A stretch of 64,000 nt of DNA, from the NCBI RefSeq assembly GCF_001998865.1, contig NZ_CP019607.1:3410001-3474000 (forward strand). The letters are read 5' to 3'. The notes under the pieces are model-generated. The model worked only from the letters and a program-made list of their open reading frames with translations, ran no database searches and had not been told where the DNA came from. Below are positions 51,720 to 64,000 of this stretch, in pieces. Numbering within the stretch: position 1 is the first letter of the stretch; the number at the start of each line of letters is the position of its first letter. This DNA comes from Tessaracoccus flavescens (GTDB lineage: Bacteria > Actinomycetota > Actinomycetes > Propionibacteriales > Propionibacteriaceae). Made by a program: the position numbers and the translations under genes.

Positions 51720-52318
51720 CCGAGCGTTTCAGGGCCGACCTGGCAGTCATCGCCGACCTCATCCCCGAGGGCTCCCGCGTGCTCGACCTCGGCTGCGGCA
51801 ACGGCGACCTGCTGCAACTGTTGATGGAGAAGGGGTGCACGGGCACAGGGGTCGACCTCGACCCCGGGAACGTGCTCGAGTGTCTGCGGCGAGGCGTCAA
51901 CGTGATCGAGCTCGACCTCGACACCCAGCTTGCCGAGTTCGGAGACGACTCCTACGACTTCGTCGTCCTCTCGCGCACGCTGCAGACGGTCTACAAGCCG
52001 CGCGGGGTGCTCGCCGAGATGGGGCGCATCGCCGTCCATTCGCTGGTGTCGATGCCCAACTTCGCGTACTGGCGCAACCGGCTGCGGCTGCTCGGCGGCC
52101 GGATGCCGATGTCGAAGGACCTGCCTTTCGACTGGTACGACACGCCCAACCTGCACCACTCGTCGATCCCCGACCTCGAGCCGCTGTTCACCAGCCTCGA
52201 CATGGTGATCGACCGTAGGATCGCCCTCGACGGCGACGGCCACCCCCATCGGGCTGGGCGGTTCGCGCCGAATCTGCTCGCCAGCTCGTCGCTGTACGTG
52301 CTGCACGCCAGGCGCTGA
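51716..52318 (+). CDS. metW: Methionine biosynthesis protein MetW
   Basis: 200 residues. SAM-methyltransferase-like fold with VLDLGCGNGDLLQLL (motif I) and GVDLDPGNVLECLRRGVNVI, plus FVVLSRTLQTVYKP and NFAYWRNRLRLLGGRMP, all MetW hallmarks. Its partner role with MetX, possibly in activation of homoserine acylation, is known only from context. Coupled by ATGA. Confidence 0.93.
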   Translation: MTERFRADLAVIADLIPEGSRVLDLGCGNGDLLQLLMEKGCTGTGVDLDPGNVLECLRRGVNVIELDLDTQLAEFGDDSYDFVVLSRTLQTVYKPRGVLAEMGRIAVHSLVSMPNFAYWRNRLRLLGGRMPMSKDLPFDWYDTPNLHHSSIPDLEPLFTSLDMVIDRRIALDGDGHPHRAGRFAPNLLASSSLYVLHARR

Positions 52319-52379
52319 CGGCCGCCGGTCGGGTGCTCAAGGCGCCACCCGGGCACGCGCCTGCGATGCCAGGTGGCGG

Positions 52380-53273
52380 TCAGCGGGAGAGGACTCCAGC
52401 GAGGCGCGTCATCGAGCCGCCGAGGCCGAGTTCCTCGGTCAGCTCGGCGACTAGGTCCTCCCGGACCGGCCCGCGTGTGAGGGCGGGCAGGCGGAGGGTG
52501 TCGACGGCGGTGACGACCTCGCGGGCCCTCGCGAGGTAGTCGACGTCTGCCAGCAGCTTCGTGCGCATCGACGGCGACATCTTCGTGCCGGAGTCGACGG
52601 CGGCCTCGACCATCGCCTCGAGGCTCGGGTAGGTGCTGACAAGGCTCGCCGCCGACTTCTCGCCGATGCCCTTCACCCCGGGAAGGCCGTCGCTCGGGTC
52701 CCCGCGCAGGACCGCGAAGTCCACGTAGCGGGCCGGGTCGAGGTTGTACTTGGCGGAGAGCACGTCGGGGGTGACGAGTTCGTGCTTCGCCACCCCTCGC
52801 GCGACGTAGACGATCGAGGTGTCGTCGTCGACCAGCTGGAACAGGTCGCGGTCGCCGGTCACGATCAGGCTGGTGCCGTCGTGCTGCCGGGCCAGGGAGG
52901 CGAGGACGTCGTCGGCCTCATGCTCGGCCGCACCGATGATCTGGATGCCGAGGGCGTCGAAGCACTCGCGGATCAGAGGCACCTGGACGGCCAGCGCGTC
53001 CTCCACCAGCTCGGCCTCAGCCCCAGCGACCTCGACGACCCGGTGCGTCTTGTAGCTGGGCACGAGATCGACGCGCCACTGCGGGCGCCAGTCGTCGTCC
53101 CAGGCGCAGACGAACGCATCGGGGGAGTACTGGTCGAGCAGCCGTGAGATGAAGTCGAGCGTCCCGCGCACCGCGTTGACCGAGCGACCGTCCTTCGCAT
53201 GGAACGAGTCGGGAACCCCGAAGAACGCACGGAAGTACAGGTACGAGGTGTCAAAGGCCATCAACGTGCTCAC
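52380..53273 (-). CDS. 5'-3' exonuclease (FEN/PolA N-terminal type)
   Basis: 297 residues from GTG 53273; ATG 53261 is also possible. LMAFDTSYLYFRAFFGVP starts the fold, then HEADDVLASLA, IVTGDRDLFQLVDDDT and DFAVLRGDPSDGLPGVKGIG supply the acidic metal cluster and the helix-hairpin-helix. A stand-alone flap exonuclease removes RNA primers or 5' flaps, in addition to DNA polymerase I. Housekeeping. Confidence 0.93.
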   Translation of the reverse strand: MSTLMAFDTSYLYFRAFFGVPDSFHAKDGRSVNAVRGTLDFISRLLDQYSPDAFVCAWDDDWRPQWRVDLVPSYKTHRVVEVAGAEAELVEDALAVQVPLIRECFDALGIQIIGAAEHEADDVLASLARQHDGTSLIVTGDRDLFQLVDDDTSIVYVARGVAKHELVTPDVLSAKYNLDPARYVDFAVLRGDPSDGLPGVKGIGEKSAASLVSTYPSLEAMVEAAVDSGTKMSPSMRTKLLADVDYLARAREVVTAVDTLRLPALTRGPVREDLVAELTEELGLGGSMTRLAGVLSR

Positions 53274-53316
53274 CCGGACATCGTGGCACACGACGGCCTA
53301 CGGGTAGGCTTCGTGC

Positions 53317-54831
53317 GTGCTGACCCGCCCAACGTTCCCGCCGCTGATCACCGCGCTGCTGGCCGTCGCGACCGGACTGCTGCTCGGAGCGGGCCACGCC
53401 CCCATGGGTGTGTGGCCGGCCACGATCGCTGGCGTCGCGCTGTTCACCTGGCTCATGGCCGAGTTGAGGGGGAGGGCCGCCTTCGGCTGGGGCTACCTCG
53501 TCGGGCTCGCGCTGAACACCCTGACCGTCGCCTGGGTCTCAGTGCTCGGCGTGTGGGTGGCGGTCGCCCTGATCGCGTTCATGTCGCTGTGGTGGGGCCT
53601 CCTCGGCCTGGTCGTCTCGCGACTCGTGAGGCTGCGCGCCTGGCCGTTCCTCGTCCCGGCGGCAGTGGTGGCCGTCGAGTACGGATCGGGGAAGATCCCT
53701 TTTGGCGGGTTTCCCTGGACCCGGCTGGCCTTCACCACGATCGACCAGCCCATGAACGGCTACCTCTCCTGGGTCGGGATGACCGGCGTCAGCTACCTCG
53801 TCGCGCTCGTCGCCTGCCTCCTGCTGTGGGCCGTGGTCTCCAAGGAAGTCCGCCTGCGCAGCGTCATCGCCGTCGTCGCGGTGTTGGTCGTCGGAGGACT
53901 GCTCAACCTCGTGCCGCTCGCCGCGCCGGAGCACACCGTCACCGTCGCCCTTGTTCAGCCCAACGTGAACCGGGCAGAGAAGGGCACCTCCAGCTACGCA
54001 CGCTCCGTCACGAACAACGCGCTGAGCGAGACGATCTTCGCCGCGGCCGAGGCACGGACCGCCGGCCACGACCTCGATTTCGTGGTGTGGCCCGAGAACG
54101 CCACCGACATCGATCCCGTCCTCGACGCCGAGACCCGCCGCCTCGTCGAGGTGTCGACGGCGATCGCCGGAGTGCCGATCTTCGTCGGAGCCGTCACCGA
54201 CGGCGACCTGCCAGACACGCGCCAGACCTCGAGCATCTGGTGGGACCCTGAGGCCGGGCCGGGTGCCAAGTACCACAAGCGCAACCTCGTGCCGTTCGGC
54301 GAGTACATCCCCTTCCGCCAGCAACTGCTCCCCGTGCTGCCGATCCTGCAGCAGGTCGGCCGCGACTCCATCCCTGGCGAGGGGATCGGCGTGGTCGAGG
54401 TATCCAGCCCCGACCAGCCGTATCTGAAGGTCGGCACCATGATCTGCTTCGAGCTGGCCTACGACGACACCGCCTACGACCTGATCCGCGGGGGAGCGCA
54501 GGTGATCCTCTCGCAGTCCAACACCAACACCTATGCGGGCACGCTCGAGCCGCACCAGCAGCTCGTGATGAACCGGGTGCGGGCCATGGAGACCGGCCGT
54601 GAGGTGCTCGCCGCGACCCTCAACTCGTACTCCGCGGTGATCGACGCGCGGGGCCGGATCGTCGAGCAGACCCAGGAGCTGGAGGCGGACACCCTCTTCG
54701 CGACGGTGCCGCTGCGCTACAACGTGAACCTGTCCGTGCGGCTCAGCCCCTGGTTGTCCTGGCTGGCCGTCGGTACAACCTTGGTCGCTCTTGGCCTCAC
54801 GTACCGCCGGAAGCCTTCGCCCGACCGGTAG
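53317..54831 (+). CDS. lnt: Apolipoprotein N-acyltransferase
   Basis: 504 residues from GTG 53317. Six to seven N-terminal helices, then the nitrilase domain with catalytic E260 (VVWPENA), K321 (KYHKRNLVPFGEY) and C377 (MICFELAYDD), and a final helix. It adds the third acyl chain to lipoproteins at the membrane. The polyprenol-phosphate-mannose synthase gene follows at 35 bp; in mycobacteria these two functions are fused or paired as Ppm1. Confidence 0.95.
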   Translation: MLTRPTFPPLITALLAVATGLLLGAGHAPMGVWPATIAGVALFTWLMAELRGRAAFGWGYLVGLALNTLTVAWVSVLGVWVAVALIAFMSLWWGLLGLVVSRLVRLRAWPFLVPAAVVAVEYGSGKIPFGGFPWTRLAFTTIDQPMNGYLSWVGMTGVSYLVALVACLLLWAVVSKEVRLRSVIAVVAVLVVGGLLNLVPLAAPEHTVTVALVQPNVNRAEKGTSSYARSVTNNALSETIFAAAEARTAGHDLDFVVWPENATDIDPVLDAETRRLVEVSTAIAGVPIFVGAVTDGDLPDTRQTSSIWWDPEAGPGAKYHKRNLVPFGEYIPFRQQLLPVLPILQQVGRDSIPGEGIGVVEVSSPDQPYLKVGTMICFELAYDDTAYDLIRGGAQVILSQSNTNTYAGTLEPHQQLVMNRVRAMETGREVLAATLNSYSAVIDARGRIVEQTQELEADTLFATVPLRYNVNLSVRLSPWLSWLAVGTTLVALGLTYRRKPSPDR

Positions 54832-54866
54832 CATTGATTCGAAGTCCTCGAACACCAAGGAAGCAC

Positions 54867-55643
54867 ATGACCTCGCAGGAAGCCCTCGGACGGGTGCTCG
54901 TGATCATCCCGACCTACAACGAGTCCCAGAACATCGAGAGCATCACGAATCGTCTCCGCCGCTCGGTTCCCGAAGCCGACATCCTGATCGCAGACGACAA
55001 CTCTCCCGACGGCACCGGCGACATCGCCGATCGACTCGCCGCCGAGGACGATCACATCAAGGTCATGCACCGCAAGGGCAAGGAGGGCCTAGGTGCCGCC
55101 TACCTCGCAGGCTTCCACTGGGGCCTCGACAACGGCTACGGCGTGCTCGTCCAGCACGACGCCGACGGCTCCCACCAGCCCGAGGAACTGCCACGGCTGC
55201 TCCAGGCGCTTGCCGACGGTGCCGACATGGCGAAGGGCTCGCGCTGGGTCAAGGGCGGATCGGTCGTCAACTGGCCGAAGAGCCGCGAGTTCATCTCCAA
55301 GGGTGGCTCGCTGTGGACCCGCCTCTGGCTCGGCATCCCCGTCAAGGACGCCACCGGCGGCTTCAACGCCTACAAGGCCGACACCCTGCGCGGGATCAGC
55401 CTTGACGAGGTGGCCTCGGCCGGCTACTGCTTCCAGATCGACCTGGTCTGGCGCACGCTGAAGAACGGCTTCAAGGTCGTCGAGGTGCCGATCGAGTTCG
55501 TCGAGCGCGAGTTCGGCGACTCCAAGATGAGCAGGAACATCGTCATCGAGGCGCTGATCCGCACCACCCTCTGGGGCATCGAGCACCGGATCAACCAGGC
55601 AACCGGCGCCATGCGCAGGGCGATCGGCCGCGGAAAGAGCTGA
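54867..55643 (+). CDS. ppm1: Polyprenol monophosphomannose synthase
   Basis: 258 residues from ATG 54867 with CAAGGAAG. GT2 fold: VIIPTYNESQNI, IADDNSPDGTGDIA, VLVQHDADGSHQPEELPRLL (DAD metal site), SRWVKGGSVVNWPKSR and FVEREFGDSKMSRNIVIEAL. It transfers mannose from GDP-mannose to polyprenyl phosphate for lipoglycan and protein mannosylation. Its place after lnt matches mycobacterial Ppm1 organisation. Confidence 0.94.
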   Translation: MTSQEALGRVLVIIPTYNESQNIESITNRLRRSVPEADILIADDNSPDGTGDIADRLAAEDDHIKVMHRKGKEGLGAAYLAGFHWGLDNGYGVLVQHDADGSHQPEELPRLLQALADGADMAKGSRWVKGGSVVNWPKSREFISKGGSLWTRLWLGIPVKDATGGFNAYKADTLRGISLDEVASAGYCFQIDLVWRTLKNGFKVVEVPIEFVEREFGDSKMSRNIVIEALIRTTLWGIEHRINQATGAMRRAIGRGKS

Positions 55644-55648
55644 ATGCC

Positions 55649-56179
55649 ATGGCACAGCGCCGCGGAAACCTCTGGCTTGCTCTGACCGGCCTCGGCCTCC
55701 TGCTCTACGTGGTCGCCGAGGTGGCCGCGCTGATCTGGGTCGCCGGGGAAATCGGGTGGTGGACGCTCCTGATTCTGCTCGGTTCCAGCCTCATCGGCAT
55801 CTTCCTGCTTCAGCGCGAGTGGAAGAAGGCGTGGGGCGCTCTTTCCGAGTCGCTCGGGACGGGGCAGCTCCCGTCGGGTCAGTTGGCCGACGCAACGCTG
55901 ATCCTGATCGGCGGCACCCTGCTCGTGCTCCCCGGCCTGCTCTCCGACATCGCCGGTGCTCTTCTCCTGTTGCCGTTCACGCGGCCGTTCGTCCGTTCCG
56001 CCGTCTCCTGGTGGGCCACACGGACGCTGCAGCGCAACGGCATGGCTCCGGTGGTGATCAAGGGAGAGACGGTTCAGCAGCCCGACACCATCATCCCTGG
56101 GATCAGCCCGGCGAAGACCGACGACGAGACGACCGTCGTCGAGGGGACCATCATCGAGCCAGGCGACCCGCGCACCTGA
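55649..56179 (+). CDS. fxsA: FxsA-family membrane protein
   Basis: 176 residues. Three to four helices: LLLYVVAEVAALIWVAGEIG, WWTLLILLGSSLIGIFLLQR, then LADATLILIGGTLLVLPGLL and DIAGALLLLPFTRPFV are classic FxsA. The acidic C-terminal tail is cytoplasmic. In E. coli it modulates F-plasmid exclusion of phage T7. Here its role is unknown. Confidence 0.9.
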   Translation: MAQRRGNLWLALTGLGLLLYVVAEVAALIWVAGEIGWWTLLILLGSSLIGIFLLQREWKKAWGALSESLGTGQLPSGQLADATLILIGGTLLVLPGLLSDIAGALLLLPFTRPFVRSAVSWWATRTLQRNGMAPVVIKGETVQQPDTIIPGISPAKTDDETTVVEGTIIEPGDPRT

Positions 56180-56193
56180 GCCACGACACGACA

Positions 56194-56227
56194 AACGCCC
56201 GCCCGGCCGATGGCCGTGGCGGGCGTT
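56194..56227. terminator. Convergent hairpin between fxsA and rbpA
   Basis: AACGCCCGCC pairs with GGCGGGCGTT around a 14-base loop with inner GGCC pairing. It serves the convergent genes on both sides. Confidence 0.75.
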
Positions 56228-56236
56228 GACGTTGAA

Positions 56237-56578
56237 TCAGTAGATCCGGTCGGACTCGCGCAGCTTCGTCAACTGTTCCGCGAGGATGTCCTCCAGTTCG
56301 GGGATCGAGCGCCGCTCGCGCAGCATGTCCCAATGGGTGCGCACGGGCTTCTCGACCTTCTCTTCTCCGACCACTCCATCAGAGCGCGTGGCCATCGAGC
56401 CACACTTCTTGCACTCCCACTTGGTGGGGAGTTCCGCTTCGACGGAGAAGGTCACGGTGAAGTGGTGCCCCTTGGGGCAGTCAAACGCAAGGCTCTGGCG
56501 CTCTGCGAACTCGACGCCCTGCTCGTCCTCAAACGTCTTCGAGCCGAGGCCGACTCCACGTAGTGCACGATCTGCCAT
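56237..56578 (-). CDS. rbpA: RNA polymerase-binding protein RbpA
   Basis: 113 residues from ATG 56578 (GGAGGG upstream; the ATG one codon earlier is possible). Zinc-binding core with FDCPKGHHF and ECKKCGS, a basic linker (KPVRTHWDMLRERRS) that contacts promoter DNA, and the sigma-interaction domain IPELEDILAEQLTKLRE. It is confined to Actinobacteria and stabilises housekeeping sigma on RNA polymerase. Confidence 0.96.
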   Translation of the reverse strand: MADRALRGVGLGSKTFEDEQGVEFAERQSLAFDCPKGHHFTVTFSVEAELPTKWECKKCGSMATRSDGVVGEEKVEKPVRTHWDMLRERRSIPELEDILAEQLTKLRESDRIY

Positions 56579-56632
56579 CATCCCTCCTTCGTACTCCGAT
56601 GTGTACAACGATTCGGAGGGCCGAATCGTTCC

Positions 56633-57403
56633 CTACTGAGTAGACCACATCCCTCTGGCGCGCAGCACTTCTTTGAGAGAATCGGGGCGGTCTGTGATGA
56701 TGCCGTCCACACCCCAGTCGATCAGGCGATGCATCGTGGTCGGGTCGTCGATCGTCCAGACGTGGATCTTGCGGCCTGCGGCATGGGCGCGGGCGATGTT
56801 CTGCGGCGTGACGATGTCGACGCTGACCGGTCCGACGCTGTGCCTGAGCGGCACCTGGTAGATCTGGCCGCCCTTGGAGATGCGTCCGAGCGTCAGGGCA
56901 GCGGTTCCGGCCGATGAGACGGAGGTCGGCACGCGGGGCAGCAGAGTGCGGAAGCGCTTGATCCGGGGCCTGGAGAACGAGCCGACGCACACGCGCCGCT
57001 CCGCCCCGTGGCGCCGGATGGCCTCAGCGAGCGGAGCGACGGCCGGGTCATGCTTGAGGTCGATGTTGAAGTTGGCCTCAGGGAACGTTTCCAACAGCTC
57101 ATCCAGCGACGGGATGGGCTCGCGTCCGCCCACCCTGATCTCCTCGATCTCGGTGCTGCCCAGCTGATGCAGTGATCCTTCGAAGCCGGTGACCCGCTCG
57201 AGCTTGTCGTCGTGGAAGGCGAAGAGACGACCGTCCGCGGACGCGTGGACGTCGGTCTCCAGGTAGCGGTAGCCGAGTCTGACGGCGTTGCTGAACGCGC
57301 GGGTCGTGTTCTCGATGCCCAGGTTCGCGGTGAGCAGCGAACCCCCACGGTGGGCCATCGCAGTGAACTGCGGGGACGTGTAGTCCGAATACACCTCGGC
57401 CAT
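56633..57403 (-). CDS. Glycerophosphodiester phosphodiesterase
   Basis: 256 residues. GDPD barrel: AHRGG (H18, R19), ENTTRAF, YLETDVHASADGRLFAFHDD, NFNIDLKHD, VHVWTIDDPTTMHRLIDWGV and DGIITDRPDSL cover all active-site strands. No signal peptide, so it hydrolyses glycerophosphodiesters in the cytosol. The start at 57403 has no strong ribosome site. Confidence 0.94.
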   Translation of the reverse strand: MAEVYSDYTSPQFTAMAHRGGSLLTANLGIENTTRAFSNAVRLGYRYLETDVHASADGRLFAFHDDKLERVTGFEGSLHQLGSTEIEEIRVGGREPIPSLDELLETFPEANFNIDLKHDPAVAPLAEAIRRHGAERRVCVGSFSRPRIKRFRTLLPRVPTSVSSAGTAALTLGRISKGGQIYQVPLRHSVGPVSVDIVTPQNIARAHAAGRKIHVWTIDDPTTMHRLIDWGVDGIITDRPDSLKEVLRARGMWSTQ

Positions 57404-57513
57404 GGGTTCGGAGTCTATTGCTGCGAACGGGGTTTTCGCCAGCGTGTGCCTTCAGTGCCCATATCCGACGGTGGGGGATTGCGGCCAGACCCGGCCAGGG
57501 TCAAGATTGCGCA

Positions 57514-58370
57514 GTGACCTCAGTCGTGTCCATCCAGTCAGCCGTCGCCTACGGCCACGCGGGCAACTCGTCTGCGGTCTTCGCCCTGCAGCGCACCGGT
57601 GTCGAGGTCTGGCCCGTGCACACCGTCAACTTCTCCAACCACACCGGCTACGGCTCCTGGCGCGGCAAGGCGATCCCGGCGGAGGAGGTGTGGGACGTCG
57701 TCCTCGGCATCGACGAGCGCGGTGCCTTGGAGAACACCGACGCCCTGCTGTGCGGCTACCTCGGGACGCCTGAGGTCGGGCGGGTCATCCTCGACGCCGC
57801 CGAGCTGATCCGCGGCAGGAACCCACAGGCGGTGTTCTGCGCCGACCCGGTCATGGGCGACGTCGACACCGGCTTCTACGCGGCTCCGGGGATCCCGGAG
57901 TTCTGGCGCGACCACGTCGTGCAGGCCGCCGACATCATGACGCCGAACCTGTTCGAGCTGCAGTTCCTCACGGGTCGCACCACCACGACGCTCGACGAGG
58001 TCGTGGCGGCGGCGCAGGACCTTCGAAGGCGGGGGCCCGACGTGGTGCTCGTCACGTCGGTCGTCGGTGCCGACATGGGCCCGGACGCCATGCGCCTGCT
58101 CGCGGTGGGGCCAGGAGGCGTGTGGCTCGTCGAGACGCCGGTGCTGGAGCGCAAGTTCACCGGCTCGGGGGACGTCACGACTGCGCTGTTCCTCGCCCGG
58201 TGGCTGCGCTCAGGCGACCTCGCCGACGCGCTTGAGGCGACGGCATCGGCCACCTACTCGCTGTTGGAGGCCACATCCGCGGCCGACCAGGCCGAACTCA
58301 GGCTGGTGGCGGCGCAGAACGACCTGGTCGACCCGCGCTTCACCTTCCGGGCCGTGCGGCTGGACGAGAC

Positions 58371-58389
<19 letters not shown>
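57514..58389 (+). CDS. pdxY: Pyridoxal kinase
   Basis: 291 residues from GTG 57514. Ribokinase-like fold: [60 protein letters not shown] and [17 protein letters not shown] with the catalytic Asp. It phosphorylates pyridoxal in the B6 salvage pathway, useful for PLP enzymes like MetY. The 3' end overlaps metH by 19 bp, convergent. Confidence 0.94.
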
Positions 58390-62126
<3,737 letters not shown>

Positions 62127-62145
62127 GAAAGAAAACCCTTCCCTC

Positions 62146-62209
62146 GGAAGGCGTCCTTGGATTTCGCCGAGCGTGGCGGGCCCTGCCCGCTGCAACGCCT
62201 CTCGGTGGC
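62146..62209 (-). promoter_or_regulatory. S-adenosylhomocysteine (SAH) riboswitch upstream of metH
   Basis: On the metH strand CCGAG (62205-62201) pairs with CTCGG (62171-62167) as P1. P2 is GCGGGC with GCCCGC around AGG. AGGCGT (62200-62195) pairs with ACGCCT (62154-62149) as P4, and the conserved GTTGCA and CCACGCTCGG correspond to the GCUGCA and CCAGGCUCG elements of the class. P4 ends just before GGGAAGGG, the ribosome site, as expected for an ON switch. Confidence 0.88.
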
Positions 62210-62332
62210 ACACAGTCTAGGGCGAAGCCGCGGCCCCAGTCACGGCCGTTCGCTGTGCGAGGACGAGACGATCCCCGGGAGCCACGGCTTCGCGGCTACC
62301 CGGGGAATCGGACGTGCTGAGTCGGGAGAGGC

Positions 62333-63874
62333 TCAGTCGTCGGTGGTGACGTCGCCCCAGAACACGTTGATGTTGGCGCCCAGTTTGTTCAGCCGCTGCG
62401 GCAGGTCCTCGTAGCCACGGTTGATCACGTAGACGTCCATCAGGTTCGTCGTGCCGCGGGCCGCGAGCGCGGCGAGCAGGACGCAGACCGCTGGGCGCAG
62501 GGCGGGAGGCGAGTCGATCTGCCTGCCGCGCCAGTTCGTGGGGCCGATGATCAGGAGGCGGTGCGCGTCCATCAGTTGGATGTTGGCGCCGAGCTCGGTG
62601 AGCTTCGACAGGTGGATCGCCCGGTTGTCGTAGACCCAGTCGTAGATGATCGACTGGCCGGTCGCCGTAGCGCAGATCACCGCGAAGAACGGCAGGTTGT
62701 CGATGTTGAGGCCCGGGAACGGCATCGGGTGGATCTTGTCCAGGGGCGCGTGCAGCTCGGACGGCTTGACCGTTACGTCGATCAGGCGGGTCTTGCCGTT
62801 GTGGCTGGTGTACTCCTCGGAGAGCTCGAAGACCTGGCCCATCTCGTCCAGGACGGCGAACTCGACCTCGAGGAACTCGATGGGGCAGCGGCGCACGGTG
62901 ATCTCGGACCTGGTCACGATGCCCGCCGTCAGCAGGCTCATCGCCTCGATCGGGTCCTCGGAGATGTAGTACTCCACGTCGGTGTCGATGTTCTCGACGC
63001 CGTAGATGGTCAGCGTGGTGGTGCCGATGCCGTCGATGCGGACGCCGAGGCGCTCGAGGAAGAAGCAGAGGTCCTGCACCATGTAGTTGCCGGACGCGTT
63101 GCGCAGCGTCGTGACGCCCGGCGTGCGGGCGGCGGCCATGATCGCGTTCTCGGTGACGGTGTCGCCGCGCTCGATCAGCGTGACGGAGCGTTCGTCCTCC
63201 TTGTCGCGGTTGACCACTGCCTGGTAGTTGCCCTCCGTCGCGGTGACGCGAAGGCCCATCTTGTGCAGCGCCGCCATGTGGGGATGGACGGTGCGCGCGC
63301 CGAGGTCACAGCCGCCGGCGTAGGGGAGCTTGAAGTCGTCGAACTCGTGCAGGAGGGGGCCGAGGAACATCAGGATCGAGCGGGTGCGACGGGCTGCGCG
63401 CTCGTCGATCGTCTCCGGAGTGAGGCGCGCGGGGCGCACGATCTCCAGGTCGTTGCCATCGCCGATCCAGGTCAGCTTCACCCCTATCGAGGTGAGCACC
63501 TCGCTGATCCGGTCGACCTCCTCAATGCGCGCGATGCCGCGAAGCACGGTGCGGCCGTGGTTCAGCAGGCTGGCGCACAGCACCGCCATGGCGGCATTCT
63601 TCGAGGTTCGCACGTCGATTTCGCCGGAGAGGGTCGTGGGGCCCTGGATCTCGAAGTTGACCGCTCCCTGGGTCGCCGTCTGGATCAGCGGCATCTCCAA
63701 CGCCTCGGCGAGGCGGTTGATCATGCTCAGGGAGAGGTTCTGCTGACCGGTCTCGATGCGGTGCACGGCACTCTGGACGGTGCCGAGTTCCTCGGCCAGC
63801 TTCTTCTGCGACCAGCCACGGGCTGTGCGGGCGTCGCGGATCATGCGGCCGATTGACTCACTCGTTGCGCTCAT
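62333..63874 (-). CDS. MurA-like enolpyruvyl transferase with N-terminal XRE DNA-binding domain
   Basis: 513 residues. Residues 9-62 are an XRE helix-turn-helix (GWSQKKLAEELGTVQSAVHR IETGQ). From 75 on it is a full MurA: K92/N93 in TSKNAAM bind UDP-GlcNAc, C189 in PYAGGCDLGARTVHPH aligns with the catalytic cysteine, and GYEDLPQRLNKLGAN ends the fold. MurA makes UDP-GlcNAc-enolpyruvate, the first step of peptidoglycan synthesis. The fusion is known among actinobacteria but its regulatory purpose is not. A palindrome 11 bp before the start is a candidate for binding by its own HTH. Confidence 0.93.
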   Translation of the reverse strand: MSATSESIGRMIRDARTARGWSQKKLAEELGTVQSAVHRIETGQQNLSLSMINRLAEALEMPLIQTATQGAVNFEIQGPTTLSGEIDVRTSKNAAMAVLCASLLNHGRTVLRGIARIEEVDRISEVLTSIGVKLTWIGDGNDLEIVRPARLTPETIDERAARRTRSILMFLGPLLHEFDDFKLPYAGGCDLGARTVHPHMAALHKMGLRVTATEGNYQAVVNRDKEDERSVTLIERGDTVTENAIMAAARTPGVTTLRNASGNYMVQDLCFFLERLGVRIDGIGTTTLTIYGVENIDTDVEYYISEDPIEAMSLLTAGIVTRSEITVRRCPIEFLEVEFAVLDEMGQVFELSEEYTSHNGKTRLIDVTVKPSELHAPLDKIHPMPFPGLNIDNLPFFAVICATATGQSIIYDWVYDNRAIHLSKLTELGANIQLMDAHRLLIIGPTNWRGRQIDSPPALRPAVCVLLAALAARGTTNLMDVYVINRGYEDLPQRLNKLGANINVFWGDVTTDD

Positions 63875-63884
63875 CAGGCCAGAC

Positions 63885-63902
63885 TATCTCATCTGTGAGA
63901 TA
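63885..63902. promoter_or_regulatory. Palindrome in the murA-xre/lpd spacer
   Basis: TATCTCATCTGTGAGATA has perfect 7-bp arms around TCTG. It lies 11 bp upstream of the XRE-MurA start and about 65 bp from the divergent dehydrogenase start, a fitting site for autoregulation. Confidence 0.65.
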
Positions 63903-63967
63903 AGGTGCGGCTTGTCAGGGCAATTGTGTGTCGGCGGGCACGAGATCTGGGCACTACAGTAGGCCAC

Positions 63968-64000
63968 ATGAGCTCAGAATTTGACGTCGTTGTTCTCGGC
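63968..64000 (+). CDS. Flavoprotein start, probable dihydrolipoamide dehydrogenase
   Basis: Only 11 codons before the window ends. The text MSSEFDVVVLG is the usual beginning of the Lpd FAD-binding fold, where GAGPGG would follow. The identification relies on this short match. Confidence 0.55.
   Translation, partial: MSSEFDVVVLG

Overview
The window is GC-rich, densely coded DNA from an actinobacterium. RbpA, an Lnt/polyprenol-phosphate-mannose synthase pair, an XRE-MurA fusion and frequent GTG starts support this. Gene content is compatible with Propionibacteriaceae or a near relative, but that placement is inference; no rRNA or tRNA gene was seen.

Layout: (1) 1-6414 holds five + strand genes, each overlapping the next by 4 bp: an SF1 helicase C-terminus cut by the window edge, a PIN-domain nuclease, a coiled-coil protein, a ClpB-like AAA+ ATPase with an intact pore loop, and a single-domain radical SAM protein. 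This looks like an uncharacterised conflict or RNA/protein quality-control system and is the main discovery candidate. (2) 6415-11113 is a decayed island: an IS3-type fragment, a GIY-YIG gene split by an amber codon, a MazG-like gene with three frameshifts, a second GIY-YIG gene broken by a 7-bp tandem duplication, an intact DUF6933-like gene and an IS481 element. (3) 11125-18220 has an HExxH lipoprotein and a LacI-controlled fructan/sucrose importer with a GH32 hydrolase and two matching operators. (4) 18222-25983 has an MMPL exporter with a two-component system, an FKBP lipoprotein and several worn small genes. (5) 25552-31786 has a HigBA-type toxin-antitoxin pair, two apparently identical IS1182-family copies in direct orientation, and a GntR regulator scattered in three pieces around them. 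(6) 31968-39410 mixes HNH, DUF1345, DUF488, TetR, GH114, CBM5/12, HAD and ferritin genes with kinase, MFS and glycerol-1-phosphate dehydrogenase remnants. (7) 39670-43109 is an alpha-glucoside-type ABC importer, followed by a truncated surface protein and more remnants to 46640. (8) 46841-64000 is mostly core: metY, a VIT-family iron transporter with DtxR-like boxes, metX-metW, exonuclease, lnt, ppm1, fxsA, rbpA, GDPD, pdxY, metH behind an S-adenosylhomocysteine riboswitch, XRE-MurA, and the first codons of a probable dihydrolipoamide dehydrogenase.

How they work together: metY, metX, metW and metH form a dispersed methionine/homocysteine module, with metH probably sensing SAH. The two sugar importers lack an ATPase gene and presumably share one encoded elsewhere. 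In the MMPL/kinase/regulator block a signalling pair is co-transcribed with an exporter. Broken genes cluster in the accessory stretches while the large core genes are intact, which argues for real decay rather than poor sequence.
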